The notes under the pieces were generated by a model. The model was given only the letters and a program-made list of their open reading frames with translations, ran no database searches and was not told the DNA's origin. This document shows, in pieces, positions 8,289 through 15,849 of a DNA stretch of 55,840 nt (positions are counted from its first letter, which is position 1; each line of letters opens with the position of its first letter). The DNA lies in contig CAYSLJ010000019.1 in assembly GCA_964431735.1 (NCBI GenBank), positions 1 to 55,840 of the forward strand, in the 5' to 3' direction. The position numbers were made by a program, and so were the translations under genes. The stretch is from CALARM01 sp964431735 (GTDB taxonomy: Bacteria > Vulcanimicrobiota > SpSt-956 > JAKJGF01).

Positions 8289-8987
8289 CTAATCATTATT
8301 GGCGTAAAATCTGTAACCGACACCTGGCTCTGTAAGGATAAAATTCGGTCTGTTCGGATCTCCTTCAATCTTTTTTCTGAGATTTCCGATATGAACCCTG
8401 AGGGTCTGGGTATCCCCTTCATATTCAGGGTCCCATACCTCTGAAAGCAGTATGGTATATGTTACAACTCTTCCTGAATTTTTTATGAGATATTGAAGAA
8501 GGGAAAATTCTGTTTTTGTAAGTTTCACTTCCTGACCATCTCTGAAGACCTGGTGTCTTGAAAGATCAACTTTCATGCCCTGGGACTCAAAAACTGTTAC
8601 AGAAGAAGGAACCTGTTTTGCTCTCCTTATATGAGCCCTTATCCTTGCAAGAAGTTCACCTGTATTAAAAGGTTTTGTCAGATAATCATCTGCTCCCAGG
8701 TCAAGGGCACATACTTTATCTTTTTCTTTATCATGGACTGAAAGGACAAGTATGGGAATATGTGACCATGTGCGGATCTCTTTACATACATCAATACCTG
8801 TCATTCCCGGCATGGAAAGATCGAGAATAATCATAGACGGCATTTCCAGAGACGCAATTTCAAGAGCCTCGTCGCCATTAGAAGCAAGTAGCACATCATA
8901 ACCTCTTGCAGAAAGAGCATTCTTCAAAGCCCTTCTTATCTGAACATCATCATCCACTACAAGAATTTTTTCTTTATTTACACTCAT
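8289..8987 (-). CDS. kdpE: KdpE-like OmpR-family response regulator
   Basis: A 232-residue regulator. The receiver domain covers residues 1-120, with acidic pocket VVDDD, phospho-acceptor D56 in ILDLSMPGMTG, S83 in VLSVHD and K105 in YLTKPF. The OmpR-type winged helix covers 130-230 and ends EPGVGYRF. The start is set at the ATG at 8985-8987 behind AAAGGAA. The longer frame to 9065 only adds a translation of the heptamer repeat (RDALRITHYASR). It follows the sensor kinase gene on the same strand, but a repeat of about 100 bp separates them. No kdpFABC genes are present, so its target is unknown. Confidence 0.85.
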   Translation of the reverse strand: MSVNKEKILVVDDDVQIRRALKNALSARGYDVLLASNGDEALEIASLEMPSMIILDLSMPGMTGIDVCKEIRTWSHIPILVLSVHDKEKDKVCALDLGADDYLTKPFNTGELLARIRAHIRRAKQVPSSVTVFESQGMKVDLSRHQVFRDGQEVKLTKTEFSLLQYLIKNSGRVVTYTILLSEVWDPEYEGDTQTLRVHIGNLRKKIEGDPNRPNFILTEPGVGYRFYANND

Positions 8988-9009
8988 TATTATATTCCTT
9001 TCTTTAAAT

Positions 9010-9111
9010 CGTGATGCGTAATGCGTAATGCGTAATGCGTCACGGGTAATCCACTCACCCTTCACTCTTCACTTTTCACTCTTCACCATTCACTACTCAC
9101 CATTCACAGGA
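9010..9111. repeat. Heptamer array between kdpD-like and kdpE-like genes
   Basis: 9010-9046 holds GTGATGC/GTAATGC heptamers ending GTCACGGG. 9051-9111 holds seven-base units of the TTCACTC, TTCACTT, TTCACCA and CTCACCA kind. The second array supplies the TAG stop and the last two codons (Gly-Glu) of the sensor kinase. Confidence 0.85.
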
Positions 9112-10661
9112 AGAGACACAAGAAATCTTGCTCCCCCGTAAGAAGAATCCTCTACAGAAATATGTCCTCCGTGAGCCTGAATAATTTCAAGACATATGGA
9201 CAGACCGAGTCCTGTCCCTCTTACTGATTTTTCTCTTGCCACCTGACCGCGATAAAATTTACGGAAAATTAATTCTCTTTCATTGATAAGAATACCGGGG
9301 CCGGTATCTTCGACCCAGAATCTGATATTATTATCCTGAAAATCTGCCCCTATCATTACAGGTGAGGAATACTCTGAATAATCGAGGGCATTTTCCACAA
9401 GATGACGGATGACCTGTGAAATCTGTACCGTATCAACCCATAAAAGTGGCAATTCATCAGGGATATCAATCTTAAGACGTCTGTATTGATTTTCAGGAAG
9501 ACGTCTTACGGCAGTACTTACAATTTCTCTGAGTTCAAACCATTCCCTCTCAGGTTTCCAGCTTCCTGATTCAAGTTTGGCAAGGTCCAGAAGTTTCTCT
9601 ATATTTTCCGTCACTCTTTTCAGATCTTCAGCCATAAAACCTAACTGTTCCTGAAGAGTGTCTTCATCCCATTTCACATCTTTCTGCCTGAGACTGGATA
9701 AAGTGGCATTTAGAGATGCGAGAGGTGTTTTAAGATTATGTGAAATAGAAGAAAACAGAACAGATCTGAGTCTTTCTGTTTCTCTCAGTGTTTCGGCCCT
9801 GGCTGTCTCTTCCATAAGCCTCTGTCTTTCAAGGAAATTGGCTGCATTGCCGGCAAAGGCGACGATCAATCTGAAATCTGACACACTGAAAACCCTGTCT
9901 TCCACAGGTATAACATACATCAGTCCAAGAGCCTTATCACGTGCGTACATGGGAATAAATACATCTGAACGGGAAACATTTTTTGAAAGTAAAGAACTAT
10001 GAGTTACAGAAACAGGCCAATGAATATGTCCCGGAGAATAAGCATCCGGCACAAAAGTTATGCCTGCCGCTTTTCCCTGTTCCATAGACTGACAGATTAT
10101 CTTTATTGTTTCTTTTTCTTCAAGTGCCTTTAGCTCTCCGACACCTGCAAGGATATTGAGATTATCTTTATCTTTAACAGAACATATGGCACATCCGAAA
10201 GCACCGGTATTTATAATTACCTGCTCTACCAGTTCTCTGAGAATTGTCTCTGGCCTTATCTGGGCATTAATTGATACTATTGCCCTGTAAAGAGCATTCG
10301 TATCATGTTCTCTTGCTATGGCTTCCGCCTCTCTTACTCTCATACGGCCTGTCATATGGCCTGTCATAATGCCTATTATAAGAAACACACATAGCAGAAG
10401 CCAGTCTCTCTGGTCATGTATAATAAAGGTAAAGGTAGGATAAAGGAAGAAAAAATTCCATGTAAGAAAGGATAAAACAGCAGAGAAAATAGCAGGTCTT
10501 GTTCCTGCAAAGCCTGCCACTGTAGCTACTACCAGAAGATAAACAAGCCCCATATGGGCTTTTTCAAGTATATGCTTGAGCAGCCACAGACCGCCTGTAG
10601 CAAGAATTACACTCATGGTAGCTACAAGATAACCTTCAAGGATTTTATGAAATTTATTGAT
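9093..10661 (-). CDS. kdpD: KdpD-like sensor histidine kinase without the N-terminal KdpD domain
   Basis: It has a DUF4118-type four-helix membrane region (residues 15-110), then a GAF-like region, HisKA with phospho-acceptor His in ISSISHNLKTPLASL, and HATPase_c with HLVENALDYS, DTGPGI and GTGLGLSI. About 520 residues, against roughly 890 for full KdpD: the N-terminal KdpD/Usp cytoplasmic sensor is absent. The first ATG is at 10616, but the frame stays open upstream (INKFHKILEGYLVAT), which completes the first membrane helix. An AGGAGAGG motif sits 6 nt before an in-frame ATC at 10661-10659. I therefore suggest a rare AUC (or AUU 10667) start. With ATG 10616 the protein is 507 aa. The protein ends NGE-stop inside a heptamer repeat. 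Confidence 0.75.
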   Translation of the reverse strand: MNKFHKILEGYLVATMSVILATGGLWLLKHILEKAHMGLVYLLVVATVAGFAGTRPAIFSAVLSFLTWNFFFLYPTFTFIIHDQRDWLLLCVFLIIGIMTGHMTGRMRVREAEAIAREHDTNALYRAIVSINAQIRPETILRELVEQVIINTGAFGCAICSVKDKDNLNILAGVGELKALEEKETIKIICQSMEQGKAAGITFVPDAYSPGHIHWPVSVTHSSLLSKNVSRSDVFIPMYARDKALGLMYVIPVEDRVFSVSDFRLIVAFAGNAANFLERQRLMEETARAETLRETERLRSVLFSSISHNLKTPLASLNATLSSLRQKDVKWDEDTLQEQLGFMAEDLKRVTENIEKLLDLAKLESGSWKPEREWFELREIVSTAVRRLPENQYRRLKIDIPDELPLLWVDTVQISQVIRHLVENALDYSEYSSPVMIGADFQDNNIRFWVEDTGPGILINERELIFRKFYRGQVAREKSVRGTGLGLSICLEIIQAHGGHISVEDSSYGGARFLVSLPVNGE

Positions 10662-10679
10662 TGTAATCCTCTCCTGTAT

Positions 10680-10761
10680 AGTGAATAGTGAATAGTGATT
10701 GGTGAGTCGTGACGCGTCACGGGAGTATACAATTTATTACACGCTCATGGTCAATGAAGTA
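10680..10761. repeat. Heptamer element upstream of the sensor kinase
   Basis: GTGAATAGTGAATAGTGA heptamers run into GTGACGC GTCACGGGAG. A right arm AATTTATTACACGCTCATGG follows, ending near 10761. This arm is related to the arm of the full elements at 20831 and 50505. Confidence 0.75.
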
Positions 10762-10809
10762 ATTATTATTTTTATAACAGCTTCTAATCGGTTACGAAAT
10801 AAACTATAA

Positions 10810-10876
10810 TAGTGAGTAGTGAATATTGAGTGGGGATGTCCACTTCTAATCACTACTCACCACTCACTACTCACTT
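10810..10876. repeat. Inverted pair of GTGAGTA heptamers
   Basis: TAGTGAGTAGTGAATATTGA (10810-) faces CACTACTCACCACTCACTAC (10851-). The two arrays can pair as a long imperfect hairpin. Most of the 10.68-11.16 kb gap consists of these repeat arrays and AT-rich sequence; I see no gene in it. Confidence 0.75.
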
Positions 10877-11054
10877 AAATTCTAATACGTTATTAAATAC
10901 ACTATAACTCATAGAAATTTCATTCAATATATATGTTATATTTTCCTGCATGTGAGTTAATATCAGGTGATTATGTTTTTTATTACGTTCATTTATATCT
11001 TACTCCGGTATAAGCTATTATAGTTATTTTCATAATCTGTTAGAATTTAAGTTG

Positions 11055-11111
11055 TCGTAACGCGTAACAGGTTTAATCCCTGCGCATCACGCATTACGCA
11101 TTACGAGATCA
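11055..11111. repeat. Heptamer element with GATTAAAC spacer
   Basis: GTAACGC GTAACAG is followed by GTTTAATCCCTGCGCATCAC and GCATTACGCATTACGAGATC. Its reverse complement matches the element at 40989-41064 along its whole length, including the AATGATCTCGTAATGCGTAA end. The two are members of one subfamily. Confidence 0.8.
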
Positions 11112-11163
11112 TTATTTATGGATATTTATGAAATATACTATAAAAATAAGGATGTGATTTGAT

Positions 11164-11886
11164 ATGGGTATATTCGATATGTTTTTCGGGAAAAAAGAAG
11201 ATATTTCAAAAAAAGAAGAAAAATTTTCTCTGGATAGCTTCAGGCAACTGGTGGAAGAAGACAACAAGATAGAAGCTATAAAGATGGTAAGGATTTTCAG
11301 CGAAACAGGTCTGAAAGAGGCAAAAGATTTCGTGGAACATTATCAGATTACAGGCTGTTCCTGGGATGCTGTTAAAGAAGCATACGGCGATATAGCCTGC
11401 AAATTAACAGAAGTGCCTGACAGGAGCACTTATGAAGAAAGAGGCATCTTCCCTTATGAGAAAACACATAGCAAAGAAGAAATAGAAGATTTGCTGAAAA
11501 AGGGACGGAAAATAATGGCCATAAAAAGAGTGAGAGAATTGGCAGGTGTGGGACTTAAAGATGCAAAAGATTTTGTAGATTATCTGGGAGAAATGTCATG
11601 GGAAGCTGCTTTACGTAAATTCAATAATATTGCAGAGAAGCTGAATATGGAGCAAAATCCGGTAATAGAAACAAATGAAACAGGAGATGTTAATACAGTA
11701 TGGTTAAATCTTACACCGGCAGAACAGGAAGCCTGTTCCTACGAACGTAGAGTTGAAATAGAAGATTTAATAAGACAGGGAAATAAGATTATGGCAATAA
11801 AAATTATACGGGAGATAACAGGGCGAGGGTTGAAAGAAGCAAAGGATCTGGCAGATGCCATTGAAACAGTTCAGAGTGTCAGGTAA
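11164..11886 (+). CDS. Protein with three L7/L12 C-terminal-like domains
   Basis: A 240-residue soluble protein with three repeats of the ribosomal protein L7/L12 C-terminal-domain helix-turn-helix signature: NKIEAIKMVR-x-TGLKEAKDFVE (about 38-60), RKIMAIKRVR-x-GLKDAKDFVD (about 113-138) and NKIMAIKIIR-x-GLKEAKDLADA (about 206-232). In L7/L12 this surface binds the GTPase centre of translation factors. Here there is no dimerisation N-terminus and no hinge, so this is not ribosomal L7/L12. Single-domain stand-alone versions exist in many bacteria; three in tandem is unusual. The ATG follows AAGGATG. It is flanked on both sides by heptamer elements and has no obvious operon partner. Confidence 0.75.
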   Translation: MGIFDMFFGKKEDISKKEEKFSLDSFRQLVEEDNKIEAIKMVRIFSETGLKEAKDFVEHYQITGCSWDAVKEAYGDIACKLTEVPDRSTYEERGIFPYEKTHSKEEIEDLLKKGRKIMAIKRVRELAGVGLKDAKDFVDYLGEMSWEAALRKFNNIAEKLNMEQNPVIETNETGDVNTVWLNLTPAEQEACSYERRVEIEDLIRQGNKIMAIKIIREITGRGLKEAKDLADAIETVQSVR

Positions 11887-11892
11887 GAACTA

Positions 11893-11984
11893 TTACTGAG
11901 GTGAGCATACATAATACATCGTGACGCGTAACGCGTAACGCGTGACGGGAGGAAACAATTTATTACACGTTCCTGGTCGGTAAT
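11893..11984. repeat. Heptamer element, TTACTGAGGTGAGC-arm type
   Basis: Left arm TTACTGAGGTGAGCATACAT; core GTGACGC GTAACGC GTAACGC GTGACGGGAGGA; right arm AATTTATTACACG...GTCGGTAA. The outer ends are inverted copies of each other (TTACyGA...TCgGTAA). Confidence 0.85.
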
Positions 11985-12091
11985 ATAGATAAATTTACAA
12001 TTTTTTAACATAAATATCTGGACATATATTCTATATATAGAGTATTATTTAACAGTGAAGCATTCTAAAATTCTGAGAGGAAGTCATTATT

Positions 12092-13081
12092 ATGATTATA
12101 AATTCATCTGTACCATTATCTACCACAGTAGTGAAACAGAATAAAAGAGAAATGTCATCTGACATACTTCCGGGAGACAGAGTAACTGTTTCCGGCGATA
12201 GAGAGACTTCAAATATGAGCCCTCTGGAACTGTTCGCCATTAATTCGGTAAAAGACAGAACTTCACAGGACATAGAACTCTCTTCACGGGAATATAAAAT
12301 TCTTCTGAAACCTGAAAATTTCGAAGATATGGAAAAAGGTATCGGCAAATTCTGGAAAAGTGTAAAAAAACTGGCAAAAGAAGAAGATTTTGATGTTAAG
12401 AGTACCTATTCTGACGAAGCAGGAGATCCACGTTTCGTTACATATCTGGACACACCTGATTTTGCCCTGAATAAACTCGGCTATACTCTCAGAAGAAGAC
12501 AGAAACATGAATTTAAAGCCGGTGAAGACAGAGGTAAAAAATATGAACTCACACTGAAATACAGAAACAGCGATATTAATATATCCTCAGGCAAAGACGT
12601 ATCTCCCGCAGAATCCCTTGACGGTTCCGTGAAATTTGAAGATGATATAGTGGCAGGAGGTAACACAATTAAAAATGTTTATTCCAAAAGCGGGAAGGTT
12701 GAATTAAAAGAAGAAACAGGGAACAGTCTTGACGATTATATGGACATCTTTCCCGGGCTTAAAGAAACAGGTCTTTCTCCTGAGAGTCAATTGCACCATG
12801 TTAATAATAAGAAAATCGAAGAATATAAAGCAGAGCTCGGAGAGATCGATTTCGGAGGAGTAAAAGGGGAAGCATCTCTATCGGTATGGTACAACCAGGG
12901 TAAAGATAAGAACCCTGTCATAGGTGAATTTTCTTTCAGTTATGACATAAATGACAGTGAAAACAAAGAGAAAATAGATAATTTTGTAAGATCCTTACAG
13001 AGAGAGCTTTCTTCCTCCATAGCAGACGGGATTACAAAAACAGAATTAATATACGGTAAAAAGGAGAAGAGTAATGGCTGA
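12092..13081 (+). CDS. CYTH-like (triphosphate tunnel fold) protein 1
   Basis: A 329-residue protein. After a variable N-terminal part of about 60 residues, a segment REYKILLKPENFE (about 65-78) leads to VTYLDTPDFALNKLGYTLRR, RRQKHEF and KKYELTLKYR. These are the strand-3 Y.DTpd..L...g..lR.R and lTlK features of the CYTH/triphosphate tunnel superfamily. Later strands (VKFEDDI, GEFSFSYDI, TKTELIYG) fit a closing barrel. The family hydrolyses or transfers triphosphates, or makes cAMP/polyphosphate; the substrate here is unknown. Preceded by GAGAGGAAG. It overlaps the next CYTH-like gene by 8 bp, which argues for an operon. Confidence 0.55.
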   Translation: MIINSSVPLSTTVVKQNKREMSSDILPGDRVTVSGDRETSNMSPLELFAINSVKDRTSQDIELSSREYKILLKPENFEDMEKGIGKFWKSVKKLAKEEDFDVKSTYSDEAGDPRFVTYLDTPDFALNKLGYTLRRRQKHEFKAGEDRGKKYELTLKYRNSDINISSGKDVSPAESLDGSVKFEDDIVAGGNTIKNVYSKSGKVELKEETGNSLDDYMDIFPGLKETGLSPESQLHHVNNKKIEEYKAELGEIDFGGVKGEASLSVWYNQGKDKNPVIGEFSFSYDINDSENKEKIDNFVRSLQRELSSSIADGITKTELIYGKKEKSNG

Positions 13082-13679
13082 TATAAAAGCAAGATTTGAA
13101 TTTCGCACTTTTGCACAGAATTTCGGTATTGTAGAAACAAAAATGAGACACTTCTCTAAATGTGAAAATATAAGGGAAAGTTCTGAAATCTATATTGTTT
13201 CAAGAACAAACAACGAAAATAATACAAAAATCAGAGATAAACTCATGGATATCAAGGTTTTTGTGCAGAAACAGGAAGGGCTGGAACAGTGGAATCCCAG
13301 GATGAAGGGATCTTTTCCCATGAAAGCAGAAATGATAAAAAATGACGTATTCCCTGCCTTTCAAATAAGTATGCCGGAATTTAAGAGAGATGAATACACC
13401 CTGGAAGAATATTTAAATGAACTCATAAGACCCCACATGGATCTTGTAGCTGTAAATGTCTTTAAAAGGAGATTTGCCTTTACTGTAAACAATTGTATTA
13501 CAGAGATAGCAGAACTTTTAATAAATGGTGCAGCCATAAAGACTGTTGCAATAGAGTCTACCGATATAGAGGCAATTTTAAAAGCAAAAGAAATGCTCTG
13601 TCTCACAGAATATGAGAATGTGAATTATCTTCTTGCAATAAAGCGAATAATAGGAATGGAACGTCCTGGATGTTCGTGA
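13074..13679 (+). CDS. CYTH-like (triphosphate tunnel fold) protein 2
   Basis: A 201-residue protein. Alternating charged strands FEFRTF (8-13), SSEIYIVSR, NTKIRDKLMDIKVF (with Arg and Lys facing one side), VFKRRFAF, CITEIAEL and KTVAIESTD fit the inward-facing basic/acidic residues of a tunnel fold. I read it as a divergent CYTH-superfamily member. The start overlaps the upstream CYTH-like gene by 8 bp with AAGGAGA upstream. The TGA stop is the first TGA of a heptamer element (GTGACGC), so the last residues (GCS) are at the repeat border. Confidence 0.5.
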   Translation: MADIKARFEFRTFAQNFGIVETKMRHFSKCENIRESSEIYIVSRTNNENNTKIRDKLMDIKVFVQKQEGLEQWNPRMKGSFPMKAEMIKNDVFPAFQISMPEFKRDEYTLEEYLNELIRPHMDLVAVNVFKRRFAFTVNNCITEIAELLINGAAIKTVAIESTDIEAILKAKEMLCLTEYENVNYLLAIKRIIGMERPGCS

Positions 13680-13708
13680 CGCGTAACGCGTGACCCGTGA
13701 CGGGAGGA
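13675..13708. repeat. Heptamer element overlapping a stop codon
   Basis: GTGACGC GTAACGC GTGACCC GTGACGGGAGGA. The first GTGA gives the stop of the upstream gene; the GGGAGGA end lies 30 nt before the next start codon. Confidence 0.88.
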
Positions 13709-13737
13709 CAGAATACCAGAGAAAGAGGTAGATAAAA

Positions 13738-14202
13738 TTGGGAAAAGAAATTGAAAAAAAATTCCTTATTAAAAATGATGAATGGCGTGAAGGGGCGAAA
13801 GGCACCAGATACCGCCAGGGTTATTTATCCACGGTAAAAGAAAGAACCGTAAGGGTTCGCACAATAGACGACAGAGGGTTTTTAACGATAAAAGGCGTAA
13901 ATGTCGGAGCTGTAAGAGCGGAATATGAATACGAAATACCTGCAAAAGATGCAGATGAAATGTTAACAGATCTCTGCGAGAAACCTCTTATAGAAAAAAA
14001 CCGATATAAGATTTCATACAAAAATCTTGTATGGGAGATAGATGAATTTTTCGGTGACAATAACGGTCTTATAGTGGCAGAAGTGGAACTGACCGATGAA
14101 GATCAGTCCATCGATTTGCCTCCATGGATCGGTAAAGAGGTTACAGGAGACCCGAAATATTTCAATTCAAGTCTGATAAAAAATCCTTACAGTAAATGGT
14201 AG
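13738..14202 (+). CDS. CYTH domain inorganic triphosphatase-type protein
   Basis: A 154-residue single-domain CYTH protein of the short bacterial type. It starts GKEIEKKFLIKN (the ExExK signature; the middle position gives E-I-E-K-K), then RYRQGYLS, VRVRTIDDRGFLTIKG, RAEYEYEIP, WEIDEFFG, GLIVAEVEL and the C-terminal GKEVTGDPKYFNSSL. All catalytic-tunnel positions I can place are present, so it is probably an active triphosphatase (tripolyphosphate or similar). Starts with TTG at 13738 behind AGAGGT. It is the third CYTH-type gene in a row. Confidence 0.88.
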   Translation: MGKEIEKKFLIKNDEWREGAKGTRYRQGYLSTVKERTVRVRTIDDRGFLTIKGVNVGAVRAEYEYEIPAKDADEMLTDLCEKPLIEKNRYKISYKNLVWEIDEFFGDNNGLIVAEVELTDEDQSIDLPPWIGKEVTGDPKYFNSSLIKNPYSKW

Positions 14203-14210
14203 AGAGAATA

Positions 14211-14240
14211 CGCGTCACGCGTCACGCGTTACCAGTTACG
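14211..14240. repeat. Short heptamer element abutting permease start
   Basis: CGCGTCACGCGTCACGCGTT followed by ACCAGTTACG. It ends 5 nt before the permease ATG and leaves no recognisable Shine-Dalgarno motif. Confidence 0.8.
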
Positions 14241-14245
14241 AACTT

Positions 14246-15787
14246 ATGACTGAAATAAAAAAAGATATAACAACAGAGCCGGATCCGCTGGATATTGACT
14301 CAATAAATCTGTCAAAAATTTCCGAAAAGAAGATTACTCCTTCGGAAAAATGGATGAAATACCTGGGGTTGCCCCTGGGTATTATTATCTTTCTAATACT
14401 TTATTACATGCCTTTGCCTGAAGGATTGAGTCTTTCAGGGAAAGGTGCCATTGCAGTTTTTTCCCTTGCTCTTGTATGGTGGGTAGCGGAACCTGTACCG
14501 AATTATGTAACGTCACTCATATTAATGGCTTTGCTGGTACTTACGGGCATAAGAAAAGAAGATGATGTCCTGGGTGCTCTGGGATTAAGTGTCATATGGC
14601 TCAATGTGACGGCTTTCGTTTTAAGTTCTGTACTTATAAAGACAAATCTGGCCAAAAGGCTGTCCCTTGCAATTGTAGTAAGATTCGGCCACAGTGCCAG
14701 TACTATACTTCTGGCTTTTATCATATTACAGATGCTCCTTGCGCCTCTCATACCTGCCACTGCGGCAAGAACAGTCATGACCCTTCCCATTATGATGGTA
14801 GTTGCCACCATCTACGGTTCTACTGCTCAAAAACCCGGTAATTTCGGGAAAAATTTATTTTTGCAGAATCTTCAGGGTATAGATATATTTTCTTCCGCCT
14901 TTCTTACCGGAAGTGCGGCGAACCTGATTGCAGTGTCTTTTATACTCGGTATGGCATCACATCGTGTCTATTATACGGAATGGCTGTTTGGCGCTCTTCC
15001 CGTAGCTTTTATTACTCTTATTATATCCTGGTATACAGGGCCGAGATTTCTTTTCAGATTAAAAGAGGATGAGAAAAAACCTCATATAGAAGGCGGCATA
15101 GAAAGAATGAGACAGGAATTGAATAAAATGGGAAAAATTACATGGCGTGAAGTACAGGGAGCTCTCATATTTATCTTTGTGCTCTTTCTATGGGCTACAG
15201 ACAGGTGTCATAAAGGATGGTTCGGTTTTGAAATAAGTGCTGTTATGGCATCTTTAATAGGCGCTGCCATAGCTCTCAGCCCAAAAATAGGTTTGCTGAA
15301 ATGGAATGAAGCAGATATTCCGTGGCATCTTATGATATTCAGTACAGGTGCCTATGCGGGAGGAATGGCACTTGAAGATACAGGTGCCGCAAGATGGGTA
15401 GTGGGACTCATATTCGACACATTCGGTATTAAAGCAGGAATTAATTTCTGGACAGTTTATATCATTGTAATTCTCGTAAGTATTTATACACATCTGGTAT
15501 TTACGAGTAAAACTATGAGAACCCTTATTTTAATTCCACTTATCATAGCAACTGCACAGAAGCTCGGATTTAATCCTGTAGCACTGGCATTACCTGCAGC
15601 ATTTACCCTTGACTGGGTCATATCGCTTCCGATAAATGCAAAACCAAATGTCATTCTTTACAGTACAGGCCAGTATTCTGTGCTTGATAATTTTAAATAT
15701 GGTTTTTTTATAACCACAGTAGGTGCAATATTATTGATTATAGCAGGATTTACTTTATATAGATTCCTGGGAATCATTCCATATTAA
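14246..15787 (+). CDS. DASS/SLC13-family anion (di-/tricarboxylate) permease
   Basis: A 513-residue membrane protein. It has a cytosolic N-terminal stretch of about 40 residues, then about 11-12 helices. The two re-entrant repeats are LLAPLIPATAARTVMTLPIM (about 168-187) and YTHLVFTSKTMRTLILIPLI (about 412-431), with ISLPINAKPNVILYSTGQYS near the end (cf. mLP...pPNaIvygtg). The classic SNT Na+-site triplets read ATA and SKT, which suggests the exchanger-like branch (CitT type) or altered ion coupling. A citrate lyase operon lies 12 kb away, so citrate or another dicarboxylate is a plausible substrate. The ATG directly follows a heptamer repeat and lacks a clear ribosome-binding site. Confidence 0.85.
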   Translation: MTEIKKDITTEPDPLDIDSINLSKISEKKITPSEKWMKYLGLPLGIIIFLILYYMPLPEGLSLSGKGAIAVFSLALVWWVAEPVPNYVTSLILMALLVLTGIRKEDDVLGALGLSVIWLNVTAFVLSSVLIKTNLAKRLSLAIVVRFGHSASTILLAFIILQMLLAPLIPATAARTVMTLPIMMVVATIYGSTAQKPGNFGKNLFLQNLQGIDIFSSAFLTGSAANLIAVSFILGMASHRVYYTEWLFGALPVAFITLIISWYTGPRFLFRLKEDEKKPHIEGGIERMRQELNKMGKITWREVQGALIFIFVLFLWATDRCHKGWFGFEISAVMASLIGAAIALSPKIGLLKWNEADIPWHLMIFSTGAYAGGMALEDTGAARWVVGLIFDTFGIKAGINFWTVYIIVILVSIYTHLVFTSKTMRTLILIPLIIATAQKLGFNPVALALPAAFTLDWVISLPINAKPNVILYSTGQYSVLDNFKYGFFITTVGAILLIIAGFTLYRFLGIIPY

Positions 15788-15790
15788 AAG

Positions 15791-15840
15791 GCGTGAAGCG
15801 TAAAGCGTTAAGCTTCAATAATTACGTATTACGCATTACG
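15791..15840. repeat. Degenerate heptamer element
   Basis: GCGTGAAGCGTAAAGCGTTA then ATTACGTATTACGCATTACG. It lies between the permease stop and the next start and creates a false 19-residue extension of the downstream frame. Confidence 0.65.
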
Positions 15841-15849
15841 ATTAACATT

